This document shows, piece after piece, positions 18,971 to 28,153 of a stretch of DNA of 64,000 nt. The position numbers and the translations under genes were made by a program. This DNA is from Planctomycetota bacterium (GTDB lineage Bacteria; Planctomycetota; Planctomycetia; Planctomycetales; Planctomycetaceae), in NCBI GenBank assembly GCA_027618475.1, contig JAQCEJ010000010.1, positions 1 to 64,000 on the forward strand, in the 5' to 3' direction. Position 1 is the first letter of the stretch. Every line of letters begins with the position of its first letter. The notes under the pieces were generated by a model, which had not been told where the DNA came from, made no database searches, and saw only the letters and a program-made list of their open reading frames with translations.

Positions 18971-20008
18971 TCAGTAACAACAACGTCTCCGGGTTCGACT
19001 TCTCAACCGATGACGTATTCTAGTCAATCGTTCCGGCGGCGAACAGGTGCGGAAATCACTGTCGTTTTCATCTGTTGTCCGCTCAGACGTCGTCTCAGTC
19101 GGCGGAGGCGCATTCGCTTGTGCGATTTCGGCTTGCCTGTAGGTAATCACGGCCCACGGATCATTTGGATGCACGTCCGCATCGACATAGTTCGACAAAT
19201 CGCGAATGGCGATTACCGTAAATCCGTTAAGATGCAGATATCGCATATAAACTTCGAATAACTCTTCGGGCGTATGTACCCACGGGTGTTCTCCCTCGGG
19301 AACGCCATGAAATTGCAGCACGGCGATACGGCCGTCCTTCGCTTTATTGACCGCCTGTATGAAATTTCCCAATTGCCAATCGGGTCGGGCGTCGCCGGCA
19401 GAGGGAATCAACAGCGGATCGTCGAGCGTCGGTTGATAAGCGACCCCTTCGCCATAGTCGTACGGATATTCCGGCGCTCCTCCCCGCCGAGCGAAACGAA
19501 TGCCATGCTCGTGCAACACCGGCAGTGCTTCGAGTGCCAGACTGTTCCCCGGCCACGCAAACGACGTCGGTTTCGGGATACCGAACTCTTCGCACTTCGC
19601 ATCGATGCCGCCGAGTTGTTCTTCGAGCAATTGATAATTCCCCGGCGTCACGCTCATATGATCGCGTGTGTGATTGCCGATTTCGAAACCGTCATCGTGC
19701 AGTTCGCGGATTTCGTCCCACGTCATATAATCGGTCTTGTTGGTCGTAAAGGTAAATCCTTCGGTGATAAAAAACGTCGCGCCAAATCCATACTTTTTCA
19801 GAATCGGCCGTGCGATCGTGTAATGCGATTTGACCGAATCGTCAAACGTGAGCACGACAAGTTTATCGGGAATCGGTTCGAGAGCATGGGCAATGTTCGC
19901 GGTCAACAACGTCAACGCGAATGCAAACGTAAGAGCATTAACCCTCTCCCTCTGGGAGAGGGCAGGGTGAGGGTGTCTTTTGCCTTTTCTGTCATCGCGA
20001 TTCGTCAT
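18971..20008 (-). CDS. Secreted polysaccharide deacetylase
   Basis: 345 residues, NodB/CE4 fold. VVLTFDDSVKSHY is motif 1 with the catalytic and metal Asp pair. EIGNHTRDHMS is the metal-binding HxxxH motif 2. FAWPGNSLALEALPVL corresponds to motif 3, and VLQFHGVPEG to the late His motif. It should remove N- or O-acetyl groups from a glycan outside the cytoplasm. A hydrophobic export segment (LTFAFALTLLTANIAHA) is preceded by about 23 residues that are the translation of a palindromic repeat at 19941-19981. The C-terminal 40 residues are Arg/Thr-rich and unlike the family, so a late frameshift is possible. Confidence 0.82.
   Translation of the reverse strand: MTNRDDRKGKRHPHPALSQRERVNALTFAFALTLLTANIAHALEPIPDKLVVLTFDDSVKSHYTIARPILKKYGFGATFFITEGFTFTTNKTDYMTWDEIRELHDDGFEIGNHTRDHMSVTPGNYQLLEEQLGGIDAKCEEFGIPKPTSFAWPGNSLALEALPVLHEHGIRFARRGGAPEYPYDYGEGVAYQPTLDDPLLIPSAGDARPDWQLGNFIQAVNKAKDGRIAVLQFHGVPEGEHPWVHTPEELFEVYMRYLHLNGFTVIAIRDLSNYVDADVHPNDPWAVITYRQAEIAQANAPPPTETTSERTTDENDSDFRTCSPPERLTRIRHRLRSRTRRRCCY
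19941..19981. repeat. REP-like palindromic repeat inside a coding start
   Basis: CCCTCTCCC and GGGAGAGGG form a perfect 9-bp stem with a 3-base loop, followed by GCAGGGTGAGGGTGTCTTT. Translated on the minus strand it gives HPHPALSQRERV, residues about 12-23 of the deacetylase. An inverted relative lies at 20024-20073. Confidence 0.75.
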
Positions 20009-20023
20009 GTTCGATTCTCTTTG

Positions 20024-20073
20024 AAAGACACCCTCATCCGACCTGCGGCTGCTTTCTCTCGACGGGAGAAGAG
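20024..20073. repeat. Second, inverted REP-like repeat
   Basis: It starts AAAGACACCCTCATCC, the reverse complement (one mismatch) of the end of the repeat at 19941-19981, and ends with CTCTCGACGGGAGAAG, a degenerate stem. The two copies face each other around the deacetylase start codon. Such CACCCTCA..GGGAGAG elements are known as intergenic repeats in many bacterial genomes. Confidence 0.65.
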
Positions 20074-20090
20074 TTTCCTGTTCTCCGTGC

Positions 20091-20117
20091 TAGCGCTCCG
20101 CTTGCCGTCGCGGCTAA
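20091..20117 (+). repeat. 27-base dispersed palindromic repeat, copy 1
   Basis: TAGCGCTCCGC, five variable bases, GTCGCGGCTAA. The same 11-base arms and 27-base length recur at 22626-22652, and TGACAC follows at the same distance in both. Confidence 0.65.
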
Positions 20118-20196
20118 CCCCTGACACTTGACTCTCGTCTCTCGACTCTTGACTATAACGCTATTGTACCGCCAATCATAAAAAGGACCGCGCGAC

Positions 20197-21717
20197 ATGA
20201 GCGACATTAATGGACTGTATCAAGAACTGACCGAGAAATTAAAGCAAGTCTCGCTACTCGGCTCGTGTGCCGGCGTGCTCGGGTGGGACGAGCAGACCTG
20301 TCTGCCGCCGGGAGGCGTCGAACATCGGGCCAATCAGCTTTCGCTACTCGCCGGCATGGTCCACGAGCGGGCCACCTCACCGCGCATAGGCGAACTGCTC
20401 TCGTCGCTCGAAAAGTCGGGGCAAATCACTCCCGACGGCGACGACGATCGCTCGGCGAACGTTCGCGAAGCCCGGCGGAGTTACGACCGTTCGGTCAAAC
20501 TCCCTCGCCGACTCGTTGAAGAACTCTCGCGCGTGACGAGTCTTGGCCAACAGGCGTGGATCGAAGCCCGTAAGAAATCGAACTTCGCCGAATTTCTTCC
20601 CTGGCTCGAACAGATCGTCACCCTCAAACGCGAACAAGCGACCGTCCTCGCGACCGGCGACGGACCGGCATACGACGCCTTACTCGATGAATTCGAAACC
20701 GGTGCGACGACGGCAACGGTGAAAGCGGTGTTCGACCCGTTGCGCGTAGAACTCGTGCAGCTTGCCGCGGCGATTCGCGACTCGGGACGGACGCCGCGAA
20801 CCGACGTGCTGAAGCGCAGTTACCCCGTCGATCTGCAAAAAAGTTTTGCGATCGATGCCGCCAAAAAAATCGGTTTCAGTTTCGAGGACGGACGCCTCGA
20901 TGTCGCGGCTCATCCGTTTTGCAGCGGAATGGGGCCTGGCGACTGCCGATTGACCACGCGCTACGACGAACACGATTTTCCTCAGGCGTTCTTCGGCGTC
21001 ATGCATGAAGCGGGACACGGCATCTACGAACAAGGGCTCGACCGCACCGCTTACGGCATGCCGCTCGGTGAAACCGTCTCGCTCGGCATCCACGAATCGC
21101 AATCGCGCATGTGGGAAAATTTCGTCGGCCGCAGCTATGCCTTCTGGGAACATTTTTACGCTCCGCTACAAAAGACGTTTCCGAAGGCGTTAAAAGGTGT
21201 CTCGATCGACGAATTCTATGCAGCAATTAACACCGTCGGTTCGTCATTTATTCGCGTTGAGTCGGATGAAGTCACCTACAATCTGCACATCATGCTGCGG
21301 TTCGAGATGGAACAACAACTCATCTCGGGCAAGCTGAAATGTAAGGATGTTCCCGAAGCGTGGAACACGCAGTTCGAAAACGACTTCGGGTTGAAAGTCC
21401 CCAATGATTCGCTCGGTTGCATGCAAGATATTCACTGGAGTGGCGGGTTGATCGGCTACTTCCCCACCTACGCGCTCGGCAATATGTATGCCGCACAGTT
21501 CTTCGTACACGCCGAGAAAGAGCTTGGCGATCTCAACGCGATGTTTTGCCAGGGAAAATTCGAGCCGCTGAAGAAATGGCTCAACGAAAAAATTCACAAG
21601 CCTGGCAAGAGGTACACGCCGCAGGAACTGCTTTTCCACGTCACCGGCGAACGCCTCTCCCCTACACCGTTGATCCAGCACCTGACCAAAAAATTCTCGG
21701 CGTTGTATGGGCTGTAG
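20197..21717 (+). CDS. Carboxypeptidase, M32 family
   Basis: 506 residues, typical for the Taq carboxypeptidase family of zinc peptidases that trim C-terminal residues in the cytoplasm. HEAGHGIYEQG (residues 270-274 for HEAGH) is the zinc motif. LGIHESQSRMWENFVGRS provides the third zinc ligand (Glu) and the M32 signature, and GWDEQTCLPPGGVEHRANQL near the N-terminus is characteristic. The C-terminal TYALGNMYAAQFF is also conserved. AAGGA lies ahead of the ATG. It stands alone on the plus strand, divergent from the polysaccharide deacetylase across a repeat-rich spacer. Confidence 0.95.
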   Translation: MSDINGLYQELTEKLKQVSLLGSCAGVLGWDEQTCLPPGGVEHRANQLSLLAGMVHERATSPRIGELLSSLEKSGQITPDGDDDRSANVREARRSYDRSVKLPRRLVEELSRVTSLGQQAWIEARKKSNFAEFLPWLEQIVTLKREQATVLATGDGPAYDALLDEFETGATTATVKAVFDPLRVELVQLAAAIRDSGRTPRTDVLKRSYPVDLQKSFAIDAAKKIGFSFEDGRLDVAAHPFCSGMGPGDCRLTTRYDEHDFPQAFFGVMHEAGHGIYEQGLDRTAYGMPLGETVSLGIHESQSRMWENFVGRSYAFWEHFYAPLQKTFPKALKGVSIDEFYAAINTVGSSFIRVESDEVTYNLHIMLRFEMEQQLISGKLKCKDVPEAWNTQFENDFGLKVPNDSLGCMQDIHWSGGLIGYFPTYALGNMYAAQFFVHAEKELGDLNAMFCQGKFEPLKKWLNEKIHKPGKRYTPQELLFHVTGERLSPTPLIQHLTKKFSALYGL

Positions 21718-21739
21718 TTTTTTTGTTCGTGTTGTCATT

Positions 21740-21754
21740 AGCCCCTTCGGGGCT
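21740..21754. terminator. Small GC hairpin after the M32 gene
   Basis: AGCCCC and GGGGCT pair perfectly around a 3-base loop, 23 bases past the stop. A T-run precedes rather than follows it on the plus strand, so it is at best a weak terminator and may be a dispersed GCCCCTTCGGGGC-type repeat. Confidence 0.3.
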
Positions 21755-21806
21755 GAAATTCACCTGGTGTCGATAAACGCATTGCGATCGGCCGTTATTC
21801 ACTCTT

Positions 21807-22628
21807 ATGATCAATTCATCTTGTCATTTCCAATTCACGTTCATTGCTTTGCTTTGTACATTCACCATCGGTTGCGACAATGCGCCGGATGAATCGAACA
21901 GCCCAGCGCCTTCGTCGACCCCCTCCTCCAACATCACTCTCAATCTGCTCGCAGCGGCAAGCACGGTGAATGTTGCCGAAGCAATCGCGGCGGGGTTCGA
22001 GAAGAAGCACAGGGTAAATGTTAAAGTCGTCAGCGGCCCGTCGAATGCGCTTGCTCAACAGATCATCAACGGCGCCCCCGCCGATTTATTCCTCTCAGCG
22101 AGTACGAAATGGATCGAGCCGTTGCAGGAAAAAAAACTCATCGCCGAAACGCGGCCACTGTTGGGGAACACGCTGGTGATCGCGGTTCCGAAAAACAACC
22201 CTGCTGGTGTGACGTCGCCCGATGACCTCAAAAACGAACGGGTGCAGCGTATCGCCCTCGCCGGTGAAAATGTGCCCGCCGGCATGTACGCCGACGAGGC
22301 CCTCAAGACGCTAATGCTCTACGACGACCTGCTTGCCTCCGGAAAAATCGTCCGAGGGCACGACGTGCGGGTGACCCTCAGCTACATCGAGCGCGGCGAG
22401 GTCGAAGCGGGAATCGTCTATGTAACTGATGTCATCGGTTCGACGAAGGCCGAGGCCGTGTATTCTTTTCCCGAAGACGTCTCTCCCCTGATCGTGCTGC
22501 CGTTAACGCTGCTCAAGAATTCGCAACATCCGCAAGAAGCGAAACTCCTGTACGATCACATGAGTTCCCCCGATGCACAAACTGTTTACAAGCGACATGG
22601 TTTTTCGGCGCTGGCGAGCGAAGGCTAG
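21807..22628 (+). CDS. modA: Molybdate-type ABC transporter substrate-binding lipoprotein (ModA-like)
   Basis: 273 residues. A lipoprotein signal (IALLCTFTIGC, Cys23) and a Ser/Pro-rich spacer lead into the ModA fold: LNLLAAASTVNVAEAIAAGF, SGPSNALAQQIINGAPADLF, LLGNTLVIAVPKNN, then LSYIERGEVEAGIVYVTDVI. It should capture molybdate or tungstate outside the inner membrane. No permease (ModB) or ATPase (ModC) gene is adjacent, so its partners must be elsewhere. No ribosome site precedes the ATG. The stop codon is part of a 27-base palindromic repeat. Confidence 0.88.
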   Translation: MINSSCHFQFTFIALLCTFTIGCDNAPDESNSPAPSSTPSSNITLNLLAAASTVNVAEAIAAGFEKKHRVNVKVVSGPSNALAQQIINGAPADLFLSASTKWIEPLQEKKLIAETRPLLGNTLVIAVPKNNPAGVTSPDDLKNERVQRIALAGENVPAGMYADEALKTLMLYDDLLASGKIVRGHDVRVTLSYIERGEVEAGIVYVTDVIGSTKAEAVYSFPEDVSPLIVLPLTLLKNSQHPQEAKLLYDHMSSPDAQTVYKRHGFSALASEG

Positions 22629-22652
22629 CGCTCCGCGATGCGTCGCGGCTAA
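22626..22652 (+). repeat. 27-base dispersed palindromic repeat, copy 2
   Basis: TAGCGCTCCGC and GTCGCGGCTAA around GATGC. It contains a perfect 6-bp stem (CCGCGA/TCGCGG, 22633-22648) and supplies the TAG stop of the ModA-like gene. It lies between convergent genes and may act as a terminator. Confidence 0.65.
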
Positions 22653-22662
22653 ACGGTGACAC

Positions 22663-23331
22663 CTATTTGCTCCCCGCGATTGTCCAGTGCCGGTCGGACG
22701 TCATCGTCGCCCATTCTTCGGGAAGCGAAATAGTGCGCAACATCTCGCGGACATCATCGACCGTGAGAGCCGCGTGCAGCGAATCGCGAAACATCTGCTG
22801 TTGATGGGCGTTTTCCTCACCCGCGTACGTCTTGATGATCTCATCGACCCGTTCGAGCGAATCGGGCCGGCAGAGATCGCGGACGAAAAACACACCACCT
22901 GGTCTGAGCACCCGCTTAATTTCCGCGAGCGCTTTTAACGGTTCAGGGATGTGATGGATGATGCTGTTCGAAACGACGGCGTCGAATTGATCATCGGGGA
23001 ATGAGAAACGCTTGGCGTCTTCCTGCTGCAATATGATGCGGTCGGTCAGCCCGGCGGCGCCGACGTTGCGATGCCCGATCTTAAGCATCTCGATCGCCAG
23101 ATCGACCGCGCGAACAGAACAGCGGTCGAACCGCGAACAGAGTTCAATCGGAATTAGAGCAGTCCCGGTCCCGACGTCGAGCAGATAAAGTTCTTCGTCG
23201 CCGAGTCGTTCGAGCCAGGGAATGAGATCACTGACGAAGGCGCGATTGACGTGGGAGTGATCCATCGAATCGTAATCGAGCGCTTCAAGCTCGGTATCCA
23301 TCGCTTCGACTTCGAGAATTCGTTCGAGCAT
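22663..23331 (-). CDS. Class I SAM-dependent methyltransferase
   Basis: 222 residues. LLDVGTGTALIPIEL is motif I of the Rossmann-like SAM fold (about residues 51-65), with VRAVDLAIEMLKIG as the acidic motif II region. FDAVVSNSIIHHIPEPLKAL and RVLRPGGVFFVRDLCRPDS match the later motifs of the UbiE/COQ5-like Methyltransf_11/25 group. GGAAAG precedes the ATG. The substrate is unknown. A TIM-barrel isomerase gene lies 75 bases upstream on the same strand, but no pathway follows from that. Confidence 0.87.
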   Translation of the reverse strand: MLERILEVEAMDTELEALDYDSMDHSHVNRAFVSDLIPWLERLGDEELYLLDVGTGTALIPIELCSRFDRCSVRAVDLAIEMLKIGHRNVGAAGLTDRIILQQEDAKRFSFPDDQFDAVVSNSIIHHIPEPLKALAEIKRVLRPGGVFFVRDLCRPDSLERVDEIIKTYAGEENAHQQQMFRDSLHAALTVDDVREMLRTISLPEEWATMTSDRHWTIAGSK

Positions 23332-23406
23332 GGAAAGTCTTTCCGTAGATCAATTTCCTTCGGACAGGGATATTCCTCTATGTGCCGGGATGAGGAAACA
23401 ATCTCT

Positions 23407-24201
23407 TTATTCTTCGAAGATCATCGTCTTTGCGAATTGAACAGCCCGTGTGAGATCTCCCACGCGATCGTCACCCTGGGTACGATCAACGACGAGCCAG
23501 CCACTAAATTCGCTTTCATGAAACAGTGCGAAGAGTTCGTTCCAGTCGAGTTCCCCCCGACCCATCGGGACTTCGATTCCGAGTCCATCATAATCTTTCT
23601 GGCCGTCGCGCAGGCGGTATTGCACAATCCAGGGATGCAGCATGCGCAGCGTCTCAGTCGGACTCTGCCCGTTAAACAGAAAATTGACCGGATCATAATT
23701 AACACCGATCGGCCCCTGATTAATTTCCCTGAGTAATTGCGCGAGTCCCTGTGGGTTGTCTCCTGTCGGTAAGATCGCCGGTGTGATGCCGATGTGATTT
23801 CCGAACCTCACCAAATCGTTGAGGATGTTTCGCAAGAGTTCGTAATCGGCCGACGCCGGGTCGCTCGGGATTTTTCCGACGCGGATCGTCAGAATTCGGC
23901 AGCCGAGCTGAAATGCGAACTGCATCGCCTCGCGCGTCGCTTCGAGCCGGGCATCCATGCCGGCCTGTTCGATGTACGGATGTCTGGTGATAAAACTCAT
24001 CGCGGCGATTTGCAGATTGCGTGCTTTAAGTTCCTGCACAAATTGCCGCCGACCGGTGTCGGACAGCGAATGAGGCGGCAACTGCTTTCTCGCATCGAAC
24101 TGGAGACCCGTGACACCCAGCCTTCGTCCCAGGTCGAGGAGTTCGCGGAGAGGCCGTTCCAGTCCGTCGACGGCGAGTCCGATTTTCATGCGAGCCAACA
24201 T
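23407..24201 (-). CDS. Sugar phosphate isomerase/epimerase, AP-endonuclease-2 TIM barrel
   Basis: 264 residues. MKIGLAVDGLERPLRELLDL opens a xylose-isomerase-like TIM barrel; this inner ATG at 24189 is an equally good start. Conserved pieces are LQFDARKQLPPHS, LGCRILTIRVGKIP, GVNYDPVNFLFNGQSP with the metal-site Asp, and IEVPMGRGELDWNELFALF, the C-terminal GxGxxDW typical of the group. Likely role: metal-dependent isomerase, epimerase or dehydratase for a sugar or inositol derivative. It lies 75 bases upstream of a methyltransferase on the same strand. Confidence 0.83.
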   Translation of the reverse strand: MLARMKIGLAVDGLERPLRELLDLGRRLGVTGLQFDARKQLPPHSLSDTGRRQFVQELKARNLQIAAMSFITRHPYIEQAGMDARLEATREAMQFAFQLGCRILTIRVGKIPSDPASADYELLRNILNDLVRFGNHIGITPAILPTGDNPQGLAQLLREINQGPIGVNYDPVNFLFNGQSPTETLRMLHPWIVQYRLRDGQKDYDGLGIEVPMGRGELDWNELFALFHESEFSGWLVVDRTQGDDRVGDLTRAVQFAKTMIFEE

Positions 24202-24500
24202 ATCACTTTCAATCCTTGTTCTCGTCGAACGGTCGTATACGCATGTGGGCTTCCGAGTCGTTCGATCGAGTTATTGTGTTCTGTTTGTCAGATTCCGACT
24301 CGTCACATTCACTATCGCCGGAGTAATCGTCACAAGCGGCGGATCGGTTGAGATCCGCATTCCGGGGCGTCGATGACACGATATAACAGATTCTATCGCG
24401 GCAGGACCAGCGACATGTGTCAAGGGGACGCTTTCATTATATCAGATCCCGACATCGACATTCTTCACCGTCGAGATTTCTTTTCGGGTGATGCGGAACG
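24202..24500. other. 299-bp divergent intergenic region
   Basis: It lies between the isomerase (minus) and the 922-residue secreted protein (plus) and should hold both promoters. No repeat, RNA structure or small gene was recognised. Confidence 0.35.
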
Positions 24501-27269
24501 ATGAACACGATTGTATTCGTTTGTTGTACCTCCCTGTGTGGGTATGCGGAGTTCCAACCGAGTGATCCGTTTTACGGGGCCGTTTCGGTGGATGGAGGAG
24601 CGTTTTCGTTCGAATCGACGCAAGATCGTGACTTTGACAATATCCCCGACGACTGGGTCCGGCGAAAAGGAGAAGGTTTCCCCGCATACGTGTATGCACA
24701 AATCGACCGTCAACGTGGCTACGACGGGCGGCAGTCGCTTCGTTTCGACGTCAACGGCGGAAAAGCGGTCATGTATTCGAACGTGATCGACATCGATCCC
24801 GGGTTTTCGTATGTCTTTCACGGCGTCATCCGGACTCAGAGACTGAAGAACTCTGCTGCAGCGTATACCGTGTCGTTTCTGAACCATAAACGACAACGAG
24901 TGCAACGCTATGTCTCCCCTGTGGTGAGCGGGACCCATCAAGGTTGGGTCAACGTCCGAATCGACACGATGCTGCCGAAAGCCGATGTTCGTTTTGCTGT
25001 TATCGGGTGTCATTTGCTGCAGGGAGAGAAACTCGACATTCAGGGTTCGGTCTGGTTCGACGATATCTGGCTGGGACGGTTACCTCAACTCAAGCTCGAA
25101 AGCAATTTCTCGACACGGTTTCGTGAACGGGATGCCGATGTGAACATCACATCAATCGTCAGCGGTCTCGATACCGAGCGCCAGTACGAGCTTCAACTCA
25201 AGATGTTTAACAACGCCGACGTACTCTTGAAAGAAGAACGTCAACGGCTGGAAATGGACGAACCCGAGCCGGCCGTTATCGACGACGGTTCCACGCCGGC
25301 CATCAAAAAAATCGCGAGCGAGAAAACGAATCATTGGAAACTTGCTCCACAAGATTACGGGTTTTACCGCGTCGAATCGATACTGCTGCGCGACGGCGAT
25401 CCCATTCTGACGGAACAATCGACGTTCGCCGTTATTGACATGGTTCACGATACCAGCCCCGGTGAATTCGGCTGGACGATCGCTCAGGGTATCAACGAAC
25501 AACGACTCGAAGAACTCCCGGCGGCGGCGGCACAAGGGGGTATCAACTGGCTGAAATATCCCCTGTGGAAATCGGTATTCGACGCCGACCCGCTGCTGGC
25601 GACGAATCTATCGCAAAAATTCGAATCGCTGCAATACCAGGGCATATCGACGGTCGGCCTGCTCGACGATCCTCCCTCCGACATTCGCAACCAATTCGCC
25701 GAGAACTGGACAGGAATCGGCGAAGTTTTTTCGCTTCCCTCTTCGTTCTGGTCTCCGTCGCTGATTCAGGTGATGGCGCGATACTCATCGCAGGTGCATC
25801 ATTGGCAATTGGGGGGCGAGCACGATTACAGTTTTGTCGGCATCAGCCCGTTACCGTCGATCCTTGAAAACGTCAAACACGAACTCGATCGCGTGGGACG
25901 CGACACGCTGGTCGGGATGAGCTGGAACTGGCAGTCACCGTTGCCCGAACGAGGAACGATGCGCAACGGTTTTCTTTCCCTCAGCAGTTCGGCCGACGAG
26001 TCTCCTGAAGACTTGAAAACAAGACTCGATTCGACTGCGAAATCCGATATTCCCCGCTGGGTTCTTATTCGACCCGTCGATAAATCGACAACGCAGACCA
26101 AAGATGATCTTGCGACCCGAAACGGCGATCTCATCAAACGCATGCTGTATGCAAAAATCGGCGGAGCCGACGTCATCTTTGCCGACGATGTCTTCAATAA
26201 AGAACACGGGATGATGAATCCCGACGGTTCCCCCACGTTGCTGTTTCTCCCATGGCGGACCACATCGCTCGCCTTGAAGGGGGCGCAGTTCTTAGGATCG
26301 TTTGACCTACCGGGGGGTAGTACCAATTATGTCTTTGCACGAGACGATGAAGCCGTCGTCGCCATCTGGAACGACCGGCCAACGACCGAAGTCATCGCGC
26401 TGGGGAGCGCAGCCGAGGCTTACGACGTGTGGGGGATGAAGCAACCTCTCTCCACACTCGATGCGACACAGAATCAGGAGATCTCGGTGACTCCCTTGCC
26501 CCTCATCATTCGACATTGTTCCTCTCCGTTGGTTCGATGGATCATGGCGGCTCACCTCGAAAAGGGCCGGCTCGCCAGTCGTACCACCGAACAGGAAGAC
26601 GCTTTGATCGGCGTCAATACTTTCGATCTGGGGGTCAACGGTAAGATCCGATTCAATGTTCCACGGGAGATTAACGGTAAACCAAAAAACTGGGACATCA
26701 TCCCTCACGACGGATGGACGTTTCAAATCGCCCCCGGTGAAGAGTATCGACTGCCGTTGCGATTGACTCTTCCCCCGAACACCGGTCAGGGAATAGAAGA
26801 CGTGACTGTCGATTTCGATATCAACGCCGACGTACGATATGTCTTCCGCGTCTATTACCGCTATCAGGTTGGATTGGGAGACGTAACGATGCGCGTCGTC
26901 GAGCGGGTCAATACCGTCAAGAATCAGCTGGAAGTCGAACAAATCATCACCAACAATACCTCTCCCGCCGAAGTCCTGGATTTCAATTGCAGTTTGCACA
27001 TCCCCGGTGAACGACGTCAGAAAAAGCTTGTCACCAATCTCGGAAAAGGACAGGATCGAAAAACGTTTCTCCTCCCTCATGCCGACGCCCTCATGGGTAA
27101 GGAACTCTGGTTAAGGGCCGAGCAAATCGGCGGCAGCCGCATTCTCAACTATCGCTGGATGGTCGGTGACCATATCGAAATTCTCGAATCCGACCCTCGA
27201 AACGACGAGGAATTCACCAACAGGCCCGCCACTGTGAACAACACCGGCACGCGAACGCTAATGCCTTAA
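24501..27269 (+). CDS. Large secreted protein, carbohydrate-active-enzyme-like
   Basis: 922 residues. A stop codon at 24489 and this first ATG define the start; the N-terminus is a short hydrophobic leader ending near CGYAEF. Residues about 30-190 look like a jelly-roll carbohydrate-binding module (SFESTQDRDFDNIPDDWVRR, then WFDDIWLGRLP). The middle, about 330-600, has the rhythm of a TIM-barrel hydrolase (GINWLKYPLWKS, HHWQLGGEHDY, GADVIFADDVF), and the C-terminal third has beta-sandwich segments. I do not recognise a defined glycoside hydrolase family, and catalytic acids cannot be assigned. Transcribed alone, 77 bases before the Nif3-like gene. Confidence 0.7.
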   Translation: MNTIVFVCCTSLCGYAEFQPSDPFYGAVSVDGGAFSFESTQDRDFDNIPDDWVRRKGEGFPAYVYAQIDRQRGYDGRQSLRFDVNGGKAVMYSNVIDIDPGFSYVFHGVIRTQRLKNSAAAYTVSFLNHKRQRVQRYVSPVVSGTHQGWVNVRIDTMLPKADVRFAVIGCHLLQGEKLDIQGSVWFDDIWLGRLPQLKLESNFSTRFRERDADVNITSIVSGLDTERQYELQLKMFNNADVLLKEERQRLEMDEPEPAVIDDGSTPAIKKIASEKTNHWKLAPQDYGFYRVESILLRDGDPILTEQSTFAVIDMVHDTSPGEFGWTIAQGINEQRLEELPAAAAQGGINWLKYPLWKSVFDADPLLATNLSQKFESLQYQGISTVGLLDDPPSDIRNQFAENWTGIGEVFSLPSSFWSPSLIQVMARYSSQVHHWQLGGEHDYSFVGISPLPSILENVKHELDRVGRDTLVGMSWNWQSPLPERGTMRNGFLSLSSSADESPEDLKTRLDSTAKSDIPRWVLIRPVDKSTTQTKDDLATRNGDLIKRMLYAKIGGADVIFADDVFNKEHGMMNPDGSPTLLFLPWRTTSLALKGAQFLGSFDLPGGSTNYVFARDDEAVVAIWNDRPTTEVIALGSAAEAYDVWGMKQPLSTLDATQNQEISVTPLPLIIRHCSSPLVRWIMAAHLEKGRLASRTTEQEDALIGVNTFDLGVNGKIRFNVPREINGKPKNWDIIPHDGWTFQIAPGEEYRLPLRLTLPPNTGQGIEDVTVDFDINADVRYVFRVYYRYQVGLGDVTMRVVERVNTVKNQLEVEQIITNNTSPAEVLDFNCSLHIPGERRQKKLVTNLGKGQDRKTFLLPHADALMGKELWLRAEQIGGSRILNYRWMVGDHIEILESDPRNDEEFTNRPATVNNTGTRTLMP

Positions 27270-27346
27270 GGTGACTTGCCATCTGCGATGAGATTCGAGA
27301 CAGTGGAGCGCAGGAATCTCTTTCATTCTCGCCGACGGTAACTTTC

Positions 27347-28153
27347 ATGCTGCATATTAATGACGTCATCGATTATCTCTCGCGACTGGCACCCCTGTCA
27401 CTTGCCGAAACGTGGGACAACGTCGGACTGCTCATCGGCGATCGGTCTCGGCCGGTACAACGCGTGATGACCTGCCTGACAGTGACCGAAGATGTCGTGC
27501 GCGAAGCAGTCGAACGGGGCGTGCACCTGATTGTCTCGCATCATCCCGTTTTGTTCCGTCCCGTGCAAAAGCTGACCGCCGATGAACCGGAAGGGCGATT
27601 ACTGCTGATGATCTTGGAAGCAAAGATCGCCGTCTACAGCCCGCATACCGGATACGATAATGCGGAAGAGGGAATTAATCGTCAGCTTGCCGAACAACTC
27701 GAGCTCACCGGAATTCAGCCCCTTCGCCCTCTCTCCGATTCGCCTCCGCATACTGCAAACGATCTGTGCGGCGGTGGCCGATGCGGAACGTTGCCGCAAC
27801 CGCTGAAACTCTCCGAACTGCTCGACGTAGTCAAAGATCGACTTGCCATTAACCGTCTGCAATTCACGGGGAACTCCGACGATCGCATTGAACGGCTCGG
27901 CATTGCCTGCGGATCGGCGGCAGAATTCATTCGCGACGCCGTCTCTCAGCAATGCCAGGCTTTGTTGCTGGGAGAAGCGCGGTTTCATTCACTGCTCGAA
28001 GCCGAGTCGGCGGGACTGACCCTTATTCTTGTCGGTCACTATGCGTCGGAACGTCCCGCCGTCGAACGCCTCGCTGACACAATCGGCCGGGAGTTTGCGT
28101 CGCTCGAGGTCTGGGCGAGCGCAAATGAACGCGATCCGCTGCGCTGGACATGA
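27347..28153 (+). CDS. Nif3-like dinuclear metal centre protein
   Basis: 268 residues of the NIF3/YbgI (DUF34) family. PLSLAETWDNVGLLIGD is the N-terminal signature. LIVSHHPVLFRPVQKL carries the first metal His pair, YSPHTGYDNAEEGINRQLAE the second ligand set, and LVGHYASERPAVERLA the C-terminal His and Glu ligands. The family binds two metals; GTP cyclohydrolase-like annotations and roles in metal insertion have been proposed, and no firm reaction is established. A DUF983 gene follows 149 bases downstream. Confidence 0.93.
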   Translation: MLHINDVIDYLSRLAPLSLAETWDNVGLLIGDRSRPVQRVMTCLTVTEDVVREAVERGVHLIVSHHPVLFRPVQKLTADEPEGRLLLMILEAKIAVYSPHTGYDNAEEGINRQLAEQLELTGIQPLRPLSDSPPHTANDLCGGGRCGTLPQPLKLSELLDVVKDRLAINRLQFTGNSDDRIERLGIACGSAAEFIRDAVSQQCQALLLGEARFHSLLEAESAGLTLILVGHYASERPAVERLADTIGREFASLEVWASANERDPLRWT

